Notes under the pieces: generated by a model
What the model was told of the DNA's origin: nothing
The model's input: only the letters and a program-made list of their open reading frames with translations
Databases searched by the model: none
From: an uncultured Dialister sp.
GTDB taxonomy: Bacteria > Bacillota > Negativicutes > Veillonellales > Dialisteraceae
Length of the DNA stretch: 39,667 nt
NCBI GenBank assembly: GCA_900543165.1
Contig: UQQQ01000013.1
Span: 1-39,667 of the forward strand
Reading direction: 5' to 3'
Shown here: piece after piece, positions 22,438 through 29,644 of the stretch
Layout of the letters: every line of letters starts with the position of its first letter
Numbering within the stretch: position 1 is the stretch's first letter
Made by a program: the position numbers and the translations under genes

Positions 22438-22815
22438 ATGATGGATACCAATCAAACAGTAGCAAAGAAAAGCAAGCAGTTTGCGATTCATGTCATGAAA
22501 TTGGTGGAGCATTTGCGGAAAAATAAGCGTCCGTACTTTATCATAGACCAAGTGGGGCGTTCGGGAACCAGCATTGGTGCCAATGTAATGGAAGCAGAGC
22601 ATGCTATCACACAGAAGGAGTTTTTGCAGAAAATGTACATCGCCTATAAAGAGTCCAATGAAACGTTGTACTGGCTGGAACTGTTGTTTGAGAGTGGTTA
22701 TGTCGCTGCAGAAGGTTATCAAAGACTATATACGGAGTGTAATGAAATAGAAAAAATGCTGTCTGCGATTACCAAAACGATGGCAGAAAAAATAAAAAGA
22801 AGCGGCGCTTTATAA
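22438..22815 (+). CDS. Four-helix-bundle protein (23S rRNA intervening-sequence protein / S23 family)
   Basis: 125 residues (123 if ATG 22441, better spaced from AGG, is used). SKQFAIHVMKLVEHL, then RPYFIIDQVGRSGTSIGANVMEAEHA and EFLQKMYIAYKESNETLYWLELL are the signature of the S23/IVP family, whose members are often encoded in intervening sequences of 23S rRNA, between complementary ends; relatives include the Avd accessory protein of diversity-generating retroelements. Here it sits in no rRNA but between inverted copies of the window's own repeat. The last codons and stop (GGCGCTTTATAA) are part of the right repeat. Its codon use is visibly more AT-rich than that of trmR and trhP. Function unknown; a nucleic-acid-binding role is known for the family in outline only. 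Confidence 0.85.
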   Translation: MMDTNQTVAKKSKQFAIHVMKLVEHLRKNKRPYFIIDQVGRSGTSIGANVMEAEHAITQKEFLQKMYIAYKESNETLYWLELLFESGYVAAEGYQRLYTECNEIEKMLSAITKTMAEKIKRSGAL

Positions 22816-22863
22816 TTTTTGCGCCGCACCACCACTCCTCACTCCTAACTCCTCACTTCTAAC
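22800..22863 (+). repeat. Right inverted repeat of the four-helix-bundle cassette
   Basis: AGCGGCGCTTTATAATTTTTGC, GCGCCGCACCACC, then ACTCCTC/ACTCCTA heptamers up to CTAAC. Its reverse complement matches 22351-22421 in order and in most bases. Confidence 0.82.
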
Positions 22864-22899
22864 TATTTAAAATAGCGTTTAACGGAAAGGTTTTAGATA

Positions 22900-24126
22900 A
22901 TGAACAAAATCGAATTATTAGCACCGGCGGGGACGATGGAAAAAATGAAAATGGCGCTTCTCTACGGAGCGGACGCCGTCTATCTTGCAGGGAAGGTTTT
23001 CGGCCTTCGCGCATACGGCGGCAATTTCACGAAAGAAGAAATGAAAGAAGCCGTCCGGTATGCACACGGGATGGGGAAGAAGGTCTACGTGACCGTGAAT
23101 ATCATCCCGCGCAATGAAGACTTGGAGGGCCTCGACGACTATCTGAAGTATCTGGAGAAAATCCATGTGGATGCCGCGCTGATCTCCGATCTCGGCGTTT
23201 TCTCGCTCGCGCGCGAAGTGGCGCCGAAGCTCCCGATCCATGTATCGACGCAGGCGAGCGCAGCAAACTGGCGGACGGTCAAAATGTGGAAGGAACTGGG
23301 CGCGGAGCGCGTGGTGCTCGCGCGTGAAGTATCCGTGAAGGAAATGGCGGACATCCGCAAAAAAGTGGATATCGAGCTGGAAGTCTTCGGGCACGGCGCG
23401 ATGTGCATTTCATGGTCCGGCCGATGCCTGCTTTCGAATTTCTTCACGCATGGCAAGCGCCAGTCGAACCGCGGCGAGTGTATCCAGGCCTGCCGCTTCA
23501 AGTATTCGGTCATGGAAGAGTCCCGCCCCGGACAGTACTGGCCCATCGAAGAGGATGACCACGGGACATACATTTTCAACAGCAAAGACCTCTGCATGAT
23601 CGATCACATCCCCGAGCTCATCGAGGGCGGTGCCTCTTCGCTCAAGATCGAGGGCCGCATGAAGAGCGTGTACTATGTGGCGGCGGTCGTCGCTGCTTAC
23701 CGCAAGGCGATCGATACCTACTACGCAGAGCGCGGGGCTTATCGCGTGCGGGAGGAGTGGCGCGAAGAGCTGGAAAAGGTATCGCACCGCCCCTACACCA
23801 CGGCGTTCGCTTTTCAGGAGGCGGACCATACCGCGCAGGAGTATGTCAAGTCACAGCCGGAGCAGCCGTATGACTTCGTCGGCCTCATCCTGCCATCGGA
23901 AGAAGGGGCGACCCGGGTGCAGCAGAGAAATCATTTCAAAGCGGGCGAGACTTTGGAGTATCTGACGCCCAAAGGGGATGTCGGGCTTTTCACGGTCGGG
24001 CCTCTCACCAATGGAGAGGGCGAGGCGGTCGACCGTGCGCCGCATCCGCTCGAAGTTTTGACGATGCAGACGGAGATGGATTTTCCCGCCTATACCATTT
24101 TAAGGAGACGTGCGAAACATGGATGA
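22900..24126 (+). CDS. trhP: U32 family protein TrhP-like (tRNA U34 hydroxylation)
   Basis: 408 residues. ELLAPAGTMEKMKMALLYGADAVYLAGKVFGLRAYGGNFT opens the TIM-barrel U32 domain. The signature GHGAMCISWSGRCLLSNFF is at about residues 167-185, with the further Cys of RGECIQACRF just after; these Cys are expected Fe-S ligands. By family knowledge TrhP (YegQ, YrrN/YrrO) makes 5-hydroxyuridine at tRNA position 34 with a prephenate-linked pathway; it is not a proven peptidase despite the old name. The start ATG 22900 has an AAAGG site ten bases upstream. It is the partner of the upstream TrmR-like enzyme, from which the four-helix-bundle cassette now separates it. Its end overlaps the next gene by eight bases. 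Confidence 0.9.
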   Translation: MNKIELLAPAGTMEKMKMALLYGADAVYLAGKVFGLRAYGGNFTKEEMKEAVRYAHGMGKKVYVTVNIIPRNEDLEGLDDYLKYLEKIHVDAALISDLGVFSLAREVAPKLPIHVSTQASAANWRTVKMWKELGAERVVLAREVSVKEMADIRKKVDIELEVFGHGAMCISWSGRCLLSNFFTHGKRQSNRGECIQACRFKYSVMEESRPGQYWPIEEDDHGTYIFNSKDLCMIDHIPELIEGGASSLKIEGRMKSVYYVAAVVAAYRKAIDTYYAERGAYRVREEWREELEKVSHRPYTTAFAFQEADHTAQEYVKSQPEQPYDFVGLILPSEEGATRVQQRNHFKAGETLEYLTPKGDVGLFTVGPLTNGEGEAVDRAPHPLEVLTMQTEMDFPAYTILRRRAKHG

Positions 24127-24352
24127 TACCAGAGTGTATATAGAGATCCCGCCGGAAGCGGTGAATTATATCAACCGCATCATCGAGGGCTACGAGTACC
24201 TTGGCATTTTGACGACGCTCGATCCGAAGCGTGCCACCTGCCAGATCAATTCGACCGCTGACACGAGAGACATCGTCATCGATGTCCTGACGCATCTCAC
24301 CGATGTGGATGTGAAGATTCTGAGGAGCCGGGAAGAAGCTGTGGAAAAGTAA
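24119..24352 (+). CDS. DUF4911 family small protein
   Basis: 77 residues, acidic, no membrane segment. MDDTRVYIEIPPEAVNYINRIIEGYEYLGILTTLD and the C-terminal IDVLTHLTDVDVKILR are recognisable as DUF4911, a small alpha/beta protein encoded after U32 genes in Negativicutes and Clostridia. The start ATG 24119 has AAGGAG ten bases upstream; GTG 24110 is too close to that site. It overlaps the trhP-like gene and is likely co-translated, so a role linked to tRNA modification is a reasonable guess, but no function is known. A heptamer array begins a few bases after its stop codon. Confidence 0.75.
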   Translation: MDDTRVYIEIPPEAVNYINRIIEGYEYLGILTTLDPKRATCQINSTADTRDIVIDVLTHLTDVDVKILRSREEAVEK

Positions 24353-24354
24353 AA

Positions 24355-24656
24355 TGAGTGACTGGTGACTAGTGACTGGTGACTAGGGATTGGGAGCCTC
24401 GAGTGACTAGTGACTGGGGATTAAAAGCAAACGGTGATTGAAATAGCGCAATTAGCGAGCTGACCGTTCTGAAAGGAAGAACGAGGGCTACGCTCGAGAT
24501 GACGACGGCGCGAAGCGCTATCAAAATTTTACGGCGCTTCCCTATTTTTATGCGCCGCACCACCATTTCTCATTTCTAATTTCTCATTTCTCATTCAAGC
24601 GATGCTTACAAACGGAATCACAGGGCGAGCCATCCCACGGGCTCACCCTGTTTCCC
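24355..24656 (+). repeat. Composite intergenic repeat
   Basis: GTGACTG/GTGACTA/GGGATTG heptamers (24357-24425), a piece resembling GAGGGCTACGCTCGAGATGACG (about 24480), the core with GGCGCTTCCCTATTTTTATGC and GCGCCGCACC (24531-24562), ATTTCTC/ATTTCTA heptamers (24563-24597), and the block CCCACGGGCTCACCCTG ending at the pncB promoter. No gene is seen. Confidence 0.82.
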
Positions 24657-24684
24657 TTGACACTTTCCAAATAGGTGCTATACT
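24657..24684 (+). promoter_or_regulatory. Promoter of pncB
   Basis: TTGACA (24657-24662), a 16-base spacer, and TATACT (24679-24684) with an extended TGC. Confidence 0.8.
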
Positions 24685-24693
24685 TGACTGCTA

Positions 24694-24742
24694 AAGACGT
24701 ATTGTCTTGACAATGAAGAGAGGCTTACCGTCCTCTCTTTTC
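24694..24742 (+). promoter_or_regulatory. pncB leader with two hairpins
   Basis: AAGAC/GTCTT (24695-24708) is followed by AAGAGAGG/CCTCTCTT (24716-24739) and TTCTGG. The second resembles a weak attenuator. I recognise no known riboswitch. Confidence 0.4.
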
Positions 24743-24794
24743 TGGTTTCGTAATGATTTCGATGACCCACTTTCACTTAAAGGAGATACGAATA

Positions 24795-26237
24795 ATGGCT
24801 GCCAATGGACTGATTACAGACTTATACCAGCTGACTATGGCGAATGCGCTCTTCAAGAAGGGCATGCATGAACGCCGCGTGGTCTTTGACCGTTTCTATC
24901 GAAAGAATCCTTTCAATGGCGGTTATACCGTGGTCGCGGGGCTCGCGCACCTGCAGGAATTTGCCAAAAATTTCCGTTTCGATGCCGAGGATATTGCCTA
25001 CCTCAAGAGCCTCGGGATCTTCTATCCGGAATTTTTGGACTATCTGGCCGATTTCCACTTCACGGGAGACATCTATGCCATGCCAGAAGGCACGGTCGCA
25101 TTCCCGGGCGAGCTCCTGCTGCGTTTCCATGGCACCACGACAGAGGCGATGCTGATGGAGACAGGGCTCTCGATGATCATGAACCATGAAAGCCTCATCG
25201 CGACGAAGACGCGCCGTGTGCGCACCGTCGCGGGCAAGGATGCGCTGATGGAATTCGGTCTGCGCCGCGCGCAGGGCCACTCTGCCGGACTGTGGGGCGC
25301 GAGAGCGGCTATGATCGGCGGATTTAACGGTACCTCGAATGTCGAAGCAGGCAAGCTCTTCGGCATCCCGGTCCTCGGCACCATGGCGCACAGCTGGATC
25401 ATGAGCTTTGATACCGAGCTGGAAGCCTTCGAAGAATATGTAAAGCAGTATCACAACAATCTCATCCTGCTGGCCGATACCTACAATGTGCTGGAAATGG
25501 GCGTGCCGGATGCGATTCAGATTTTCAAAGAGCTGAAAGCCAAAGGCGAGCTGCCGAAGGTCTACGGTATTCGCATCGACAGCGGTGACCTCGGCTACCT
25601 TTCCAAAGAAGCCAAGCGCATGTTTACGGAAGCCGGATTCCCGGATGCCATCATCTCCGGATCGAATGATCTGGACGAATACCTCATCCAGTCTCTGAAG
25701 GAGCAGGGCTGCACCGTCACCAGCTGGGGCGTCGGCACGAAGATCATCACAGCCGACGGCTCTCCGTCTCTGGGCGGCGTCTTCAAGATGAGCGCCAGAG
25801 AAAAGGACGGTACCTTCGAGCCGGTGATGAAGATTTCCAATGATGTTGCCAAAATGACGAACCCGGGCATCAAGGAAGTGCGTCGTTTCTACAAGAAATC
25901 GAATGGCAAGATGATCACCGACCTCGTCTGCCTCACCAGCGAACCCATGCCGGACGGCGGCGATTACACGCTTGTCACCGAGTCGGCCAAGTGGCGCCGC
26001 AAGGAGCTGAAAGCCGGCACGTACACCTGCGTGGAAATGTTAAAGCCCGTCATGCAGAAGGGGGAAGCTGCCAAGCTGCCTACCCTTCCGGAAACCATCG
26101 CGTATGCGAATGAGCAGATGGAGACCCTTTGGCCGGAATACACCCGTCTTCTGAATCCAAATATCATGGAAGTGAATCTCTCCGATGCTCTGCAGCAGCT
26201 GAAGAGTGAAATCATTGAGAAGGATCTCAAGAAATAA
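24795..26237 (+). CDS. pncB: Nicotinate phosphoribosyltransferase
   Basis: 480 residues, the full length for the bacterial class. It joins nicotinate and PRPP to nicotinate mononucleotide with ATP hydrolysis, the salvage entry to NAD. DLYQLTMANALFKKG opens the protein, and RRAQGHSAGLWGARAAMIGGFNGTSN and GTMAHSWIMSF carry conserved substrate-binding residues, with the His of MAHSW being the likely autophosphorylated one. IRIDSGDLGYLSKEA and SWGVGTKIITADGSPSLGGVFKM form the phosphoribosyl site. The start ATG 24795 has AAAGGAG nine bases upstream; an in-frame ATG at 24753 has none. It is alone between its promoter and its own terminator. Confidence 0.95.
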   Translation: MAANGLITDLYQLTMANALFKKGMHERRVVFDRFYRKNPFNGGYTVVAGLAHLQEFAKNFRFDAEDIAYLKSLGIFYPEFLDYLADFHFTGDIYAMPEGTVAFPGELLLRFHGTTTEAMLMETGLSMIMNHESLIATKTRRVRTVAGKDALMEFGLRRAQGHSAGLWGARAAMIGGFNGTSNVEAGKLFGIPVLGTMAHSWIMSFDTELEAFEEYVKQYHNNLILLADTYNVLEMGVPDAIQIFKELKAKGELPKVYGIRIDSGDLGYLSKEAKRMFTEAGFPDAIISGSNDLDEYLIQSLKEQGCTVTSWGVGTKIITADGSPSLGGVFKMSAREKDGTFEPVMKISNDVAKMTNPGIKEVRRFYKKSNGKMITDLVCLTSEPMPDGGDYTLVTESAKWRRKELKAGTYTCVEMLKPVMQKGEAAKLPTLPETIAYANEQMETLWPEYTRLLNPNIMEVNLSDALQQLKSEIIEKDLKK

Positions 26238-26238
26238 G

Positions 26239-26264
26239 AAAAAGCCAGCGCAAGCTGGCTTTTT
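26239..26264 (+). terminator. Terminator of pncB
   Basis: AAAAAGCCAGC, loop GCAA, then GCTGGCTTTTT, starting two bases after the stop codon. Confidence 0.92.
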
Positions 26265-26265
26265 G

Positions 26266-26758
26266 TTCAGGGCTAAGTTTGAAAGCAGGGATGAGTGGCT
26301 AGTGACTGGTGACTTGTGACTAGAAATTAGTAGCTAGGGATTAGGAGTGACTGGTGACTAGGGATTAAGAGACTGAGAGACTGGAAGACATCAGATTCCC
26401 GTATCGTCATTTCGTGCGGAACGAGAAATCTTTGTCATTCGCGGTCTGAGACTCACGCTTTCCCCACATGTGCCGCGCACCTCTCCGCTTTTTTCAGCTG
26501 TCTTTCATACCGCCAGTGCCCTATCCGCCCCTTCGGGGCACCTTCCCCTCGAGGGGAAGGCTGATGATACGAGGGAAGTCTGCCATCAAGAGACTTTCGG
26601 GCACCGCCGTTATTTAAACTTTGCGGCGCTTCTGATTTTTATGCGCCGCACCATCATTTCTCATTTCTAATTTCTCATTCAAGCGCGTCTTTCAACAGTA
26701 ATCAAGGGACGCTCCGCCCCCGGGGCTAACCCCGAACCTTGAACCCCGAACCCCCAAC
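26266..26758 (+). repeat. Composite intergenic repeat, longest copy
   Basis: GTGACTG/GTGACTT/GGGATTA heptamers (about 26293-26366), GAGACTGA units, a CGTCATTTCGTGCGGAACGAG hairpin (26405-26425), the GC-hairpin block shared with 4394-4470 (26496-26573), the core (GCGGCGCTTCTGATTTTTATG, about 26621-26652), ATTTCTC heptamers, CCCCCGGGGCTAACCCCG, and TTGAACC/CCGAACC heptamers running into the next promoter. No gene is seen. Confidence 0.82.
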
Positions 26759-26763
26759 TATGC

Positions 26764-26769
26764 TATAAT
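26764..26769 (+). promoter_or_regulatory. Extended -10 promoter of the exported-protein pair
   Basis: TGC followed by a perfect TATAAT; no clear -35 because the upstream 17-base point lies in GAACCCC repeats. Confidence 0.6.
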
Positions 26770-26814
26770 AGAGGCACGAACTTCTACATATTTCCTTAAA
26801 GAAAGGTGACATAG

Positions 26815-27558
26815 ATGAAACTTTCGAAATGGATGACGATTTCCATGGCATCTCTGGCGCTGGCAGGCGGTGTCCTGACAGCGGACGCAGACTCGATGGT
26901 TCTTTCCGGCGGTGAAAAGCTCGACCTTGGCGAGAAGGTCAGCGTCTTTGACGGCGAACGCTCCTTCTTCGGCAGCCAGCTGCATGACTGGCTCATGGAA
27001 GATAAAGCGGTAACGACCGTGGAAGAGGCGATCAAGAAGGAGAATCTTTTCCCAAAGAACGAAGCCTACTCTCATGACGTGGCACAGATGGCGGTGGATG
27101 TACTGCGCCGCGGCAAGCTCTATCAGGTGAGAAGCGAGGACAAAGGCATCTGCTATCAGGGGATGGTCGTCTCGATCGCGCTCTCGGATGCTGACGAGAT
27201 GAAGCTCGCCCTCTATAGCGTGGCGCTCAATACAAAGTCAAAGGAAGCGGTGAAAGACAATCAGGCAGAGGCGGAAGCCAAAGAGCTGGCGCCTCTTCTG
27301 GCGATGGCGCACGGACAGCTCACAGTGAAGGCGCACTCGGACTGGGCGGACAAGACTTCTAAGAAAGGGCTTGCCTACAGCACAGGCAGCGCGCAGATTT
27401 CCATCATTCGTGACGGCTTTATCCTTCCTGTCTATCTGAAAGCGATCATTCACAAGGATAAGGGCATGACGACCTATACCCTGCTTGCGGCGGATCAGGC
27501 GTCCGGCGCGTATTTAGAACCCATCGTCGACAAGGCGCTGGCAGGAGCCGGAAAATGA
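26815..27558 (+). CDS. Exported protein of unknown function (first of a pair)
   Basis: 247 residues. A signal peptide (MKLSKWMTISMASLALAGGVLTADA) is followed by a mature part that looks soluble, with mixed alpha/beta composition and one Cys (CYQGMVVSIALSDADE). No motif I recognise. The start ATG 26815 has AAAGGTG upstream at good spacing. Its stop overlaps the start of the next gene by four bases (ATGA at 27555-27558), so the two are a translationally coupled operon under the promoter at 26764. A role in the cell envelope is likely only because of the export signal. Confidence 0.8.
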   Translation: MKLSKWMTISMASLALAGGVLTADADSMVLSGGEKLDLGEKVSVFDGERSFFGSQLHDWLMEDKAVTTVEEAIKKENLFPKNEAYSHDVAQMAVDVLRRGKLYQVRSEDKGICYQGMVVSIALSDADEMKLALYSVALNTKSKEAVKDNQAEAEAKELAPLLAMAHGQLTVKAHSDWADKTSKKGLAYSTGSAQISIIRDGFILPVYLKAIIHKDKGMTTYTLLAADQASGAYLEPIVDKALAGAGK

Positions 27559-28316
27559 AACGCATGCTTTCACTCTGCCTGGGAGCCGCCCTTCTTCTGA
27601 CGGGCGGTCTGTCTCAGGCGGACGGTATGGCCGGCAGTGGCGCAGTGCCTGCTCTCGCGGCGGGAGAGAGCGTCAATGCCGCGGCTTCCAAGGTCATGGA
27701 GCCCTTGCCGATGGAAGAGCTTCTCGCACTCACACCGGAGAGCCGGGGATTTCTGGGGGATGGAAATCTTCCCAAGGGGATGACCTTTACGCCCTTCTAC
27801 CTCTCCAGCGATCTACATCCCTGCGCGGGGCTGCTTTTCCTTCCCGGGAAGAAGCAGGATGCGTCCGTCATCGCTTTCGGGATGGAAATGAAAGGGGAAG
27901 CGGCGGAGGCCTATTTCCACGACATGTTCCTGCCGGAAGGCTTCACTCCGGCGGCGGGGCAGCGCATGCTCCACTTCAACATCGGCCTGATGGAGGCGGA
28001 TGCGATACTGAATAACATCTTTCTGCAGACCGCCAAGGGGACGCGCGAGGCGACCGGCGAGCCCATCCCCTATGACCTCATGGGCGTCAGCATGATGCAT
28101 GTGGAGCAGCTGCACAAGGTACTCAGCCAGCCAAAGACCTACGGCTTTGCCCTCTCGCCGTACCTGGTCGCGGACGGATGGGCGATCCCTCTCTATATGC
28201 GAGGCTTTCTGACCAAGACGGGCGAAGGCTATCGCAGCCTTCTCTTCCTCGGCTTCCAGAGCCAGAAGAATGCACTCGACGAGGCCAGCTATGAGATATT
28301 GAAATCCATGAAATAA
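27555..28316 (+). CDS. Exported protein of unknown function (second of a pair)
   Basis: 253 residues. A signal peptide (about 1-22, MKRMLSLCLGAALLLTGGLSQA) is followed by an Ala/Gly-rich linker, a globular part with two aromatic-rich segments (FTPFYLSSDLHPCAGLLFLPGKK, then PYDLMGVSMMHVEQLHKVL), and a C-terminal region resembling that of the first protein (DGWAIPLYMRGFLTKTGEGYRSLLFLGFQ against DGFILPVYLKAIIHKDKGMTTYTLLAAD). This suggests a shared domain and a gene duplication. I do not recognise the family. A MITE begins on the base after the stop TAA, and the terminator lies beyond it. Confidence 0.8.
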   Translation: MKRMLSLCLGAALLLTGGLSQADGMAGSGAVPALAAGESVNAAASKVMEPLPMEELLALTPESRGFLGDGNLPKGMTFTPFYLSSDLHPCAGLLFLPGKKQDASVIAFGMEMKGEAAEAYFHDMFLPEGFTPAAGQRMLHFNIGLMEADAILNNIFLQTAKGTREATGEPIPYDLMGVSMMHVEQLHKVLSQPKTYGFALSPYLVADGWAIPLYMRGFLTKTGEGYRSLLFLGFQSQKNALDEASYEILKSMK

Positions 28317-28477
28317 AGGAAACGCTGATTCAATCGCAGAGTCGGATTTCATATGGATTTTTATCCATAGCTTCGTCATCATATTCCTTACATAGCTCGC
28401 TACTCTCGTCAGATGATTCCTTGCTCTGTATAAAAATCCAAGAATGAAATCTGACAACGATTGAATCAGTGTTTCCT
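28317..28477 (+). mobile_element. MITE-like palindromic element, full copy B (161 bp)
   Basis: AGGAAACGCTGATT to AATCAGTGTTTCCT, same orientation as copy A. It starts on the base after the stop codon of the exported-protein gene and ends on the first base before its terminator, so it is inserted exactly between them. Confidence 0.85.
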
Positions 28478-28519
28478 AAAAAAGACGTCACGATGCGAAA
28501 GCATCATGACGTCTTTTTT
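28478..28519. terminator. Terminator of the exported-protein operon
   Basis: AAAAAAGACGTCACGATGC, loop GAAA, then GCATCATGACGTCTTTTTT. It has a long stem with one mismatch and T-runs both ways. Confidence 0.9.
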
Positions 28520-28520
28520 A

Positions 28521-28716
28521 TTTCAGGGGTAGCCCGTAGGGCGTGCCGTCCTTTGATTACGTTTGAAAGCTCGGCCCGAATGAGGAGTGAGGAATGAAGG
28601 TGGCGGCTTCGCCGCGAATATATATGGGGCGATGCCCGAAAGTAGTATTCAAGTCACCGGTCATCGGTCACTCGGCGCTCCTAATCCCCAATCCCTAATC
28701 CCTAGTCCCCAATCAT
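28521..28716 (-). repeat. Composite intergenic repeat
   Basis: GGGGTAGCCCGTAGGGCGTGC, GAGTGAG heptamers, a reduced core (GCGGCTTCGCCGC, GGGGCGATGCCC), then GTCACCG/GTCATCG and CCCTAAT/CCCCAAT heptamers. The stop codon and the last two codons of pdxT (28702-28710) are inside the array. Confidence 0.8.
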
Positions 28717-29271
28717 ATCAAGAAACAGCCGGTGCATGCGGTCATCATGTCCGACCTCAGGATGGAAGGAGAGTGCGAGCTGCTTTCCATAGCGGACAGC
28801 GACGATGTGGTCATCCACGGTCGCGAGGATGTCTACGTCAGGCGATGCAGAGGCGATGTAGGGGGCGCGGATGAAATTCATCTTCACGTCGCCCACGCCT
28901 TTGACCGGTGCCGTGGTGATGAAGCTTCCGAGTTGGCGGCCGTAGGCATTTCTGCGGACCGTCACAGGAAGCGTAGCGAACCATGTGTTCGCATCATTTT
29001 CCAGATGCTCAGCGAGGAGGATCATGCCGGCGCAGGTGGCCATGATGGGAAGACCTGCTCGGATTTTTTGCTGGAGCGGCGCGAAAAGTCCTTCATCCTT
29101 GAGCAGCTTGCCCTGTACGGTGCTTTCCCCGCCGGGAAGGACGAGCCCGTCCATAGGGCGCTCGAGATCTTTCCGGTTTCGTATCTCAAAGCAGGAAGCC
29201 CCGAGCTTTGTGAGCATTCGTTCATGCTCGATGAATGCCCCCTGAAGGGCGAGGATAGCGATATGTTTCAT
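28702..29271 (-). CDS. pdxT: Pyridoxal 5'-phosphate synthase glutaminase subunit PdxT
   Basis: 189 residues. It hydrolyses glutamine and channels ammonia to PdxS for pyridoxal phosphate synthesis. LALQGAFIEH is the family start. GGEST (47-51) forms the oxyanion site, the nucleophile is Cys79 in MATCAGM, and the His/Glu pair is in LSFHPEVG near the end, completing the class I glutaminase triad. The start ATG 29271 follows GAAAGG at seven bases, a site that abuts the end of a MITE. pdxT normally follows pdxS directly; here 373 bases of MITE and composite repeat separate them. The stop TAG is the start of the repeat array, so the last residues may have been altered. Confidence 0.94.
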   Translation of the reverse strand: MKHIAILALQGAFIEHERMLTKLGASCFEIRNRKDLERPMDGLVLPGGESTVQGKLLKDEGLFAPLQQKIRAGLPIMATCAGMILLAEHLENDANTWFATLPVTVRRNAYGRQLGSFITTAPVKGVGDVKMNFIRAPYIASASPDVDILATVDDHIVAVRYGKQLALSFHPEVGHDDRMHRLFLDMIGD

Positions 29272-29285
29272 ACTTTGGCCTTTCT

Positions 29286-29448
29286 AGGGAAACACTGATT
29301 AAATCGTTGTCAGATTTTACTCTTGAATTTTTATGCATAACAAGGAATAACCTGACGCGAATAGCGAGCTATTTAAGGAAGGTTATGACGAAGCTATGTA
29401 TAAAAATTCTTCTAAAATCTGACTCTGCGATTTAATCAGCGTTTCCCT
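29286..29448 (-). mobile_element. MITE-like palindromic element, full copy C (163 bp)
   Basis: AGGGAAACACTGATT to AATCAGCGTTTCCCT, opposite in orientation to copies A and B, with TA on both flanks (CTA|GGG and CCC|TAA). It ends 14 bases before the pdxT start codon, next to the ribosome site. Confidence 0.86.
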
Positions 29449-29455
29449 AACACGT

Positions 29456-29632
29456 AGCTAACAGAGAAGTGAGGAGTGAGAAATGAGGAGTGGTGGTGCG
29501 GCGCATAAAAAACAGAAGCGCTGCGGAGTATAAATAGGACGATGACCGAAAGTAGCATGTAAGCCAGCAGTCCCTAGTCCCTAATCCCTAGTCCCTAATC
29601 CCTAGTCACCAGTCACCAGTCACCAGCCCATG
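29456..29632 (-). repeat. Composite intergenic repeat
   Basis: GTGAGGA/GTGAGAA heptamers, the two-hairpin core (GCGGCGC...GCGCTGC and GACGATGACC), then GTCCCTA/ATCCCTA and CACCAGT heptamers up to the pdxS stop codon. Confidence 0.82.
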
Positions 29633-29644
29633 TCCCCTAAAAAA

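Noticed and set aside
24685..24742. NAD riboswitch before pncB
   Set aside because: The two hairpins do not show known NAD-aptamer sequences, and the leader is short.
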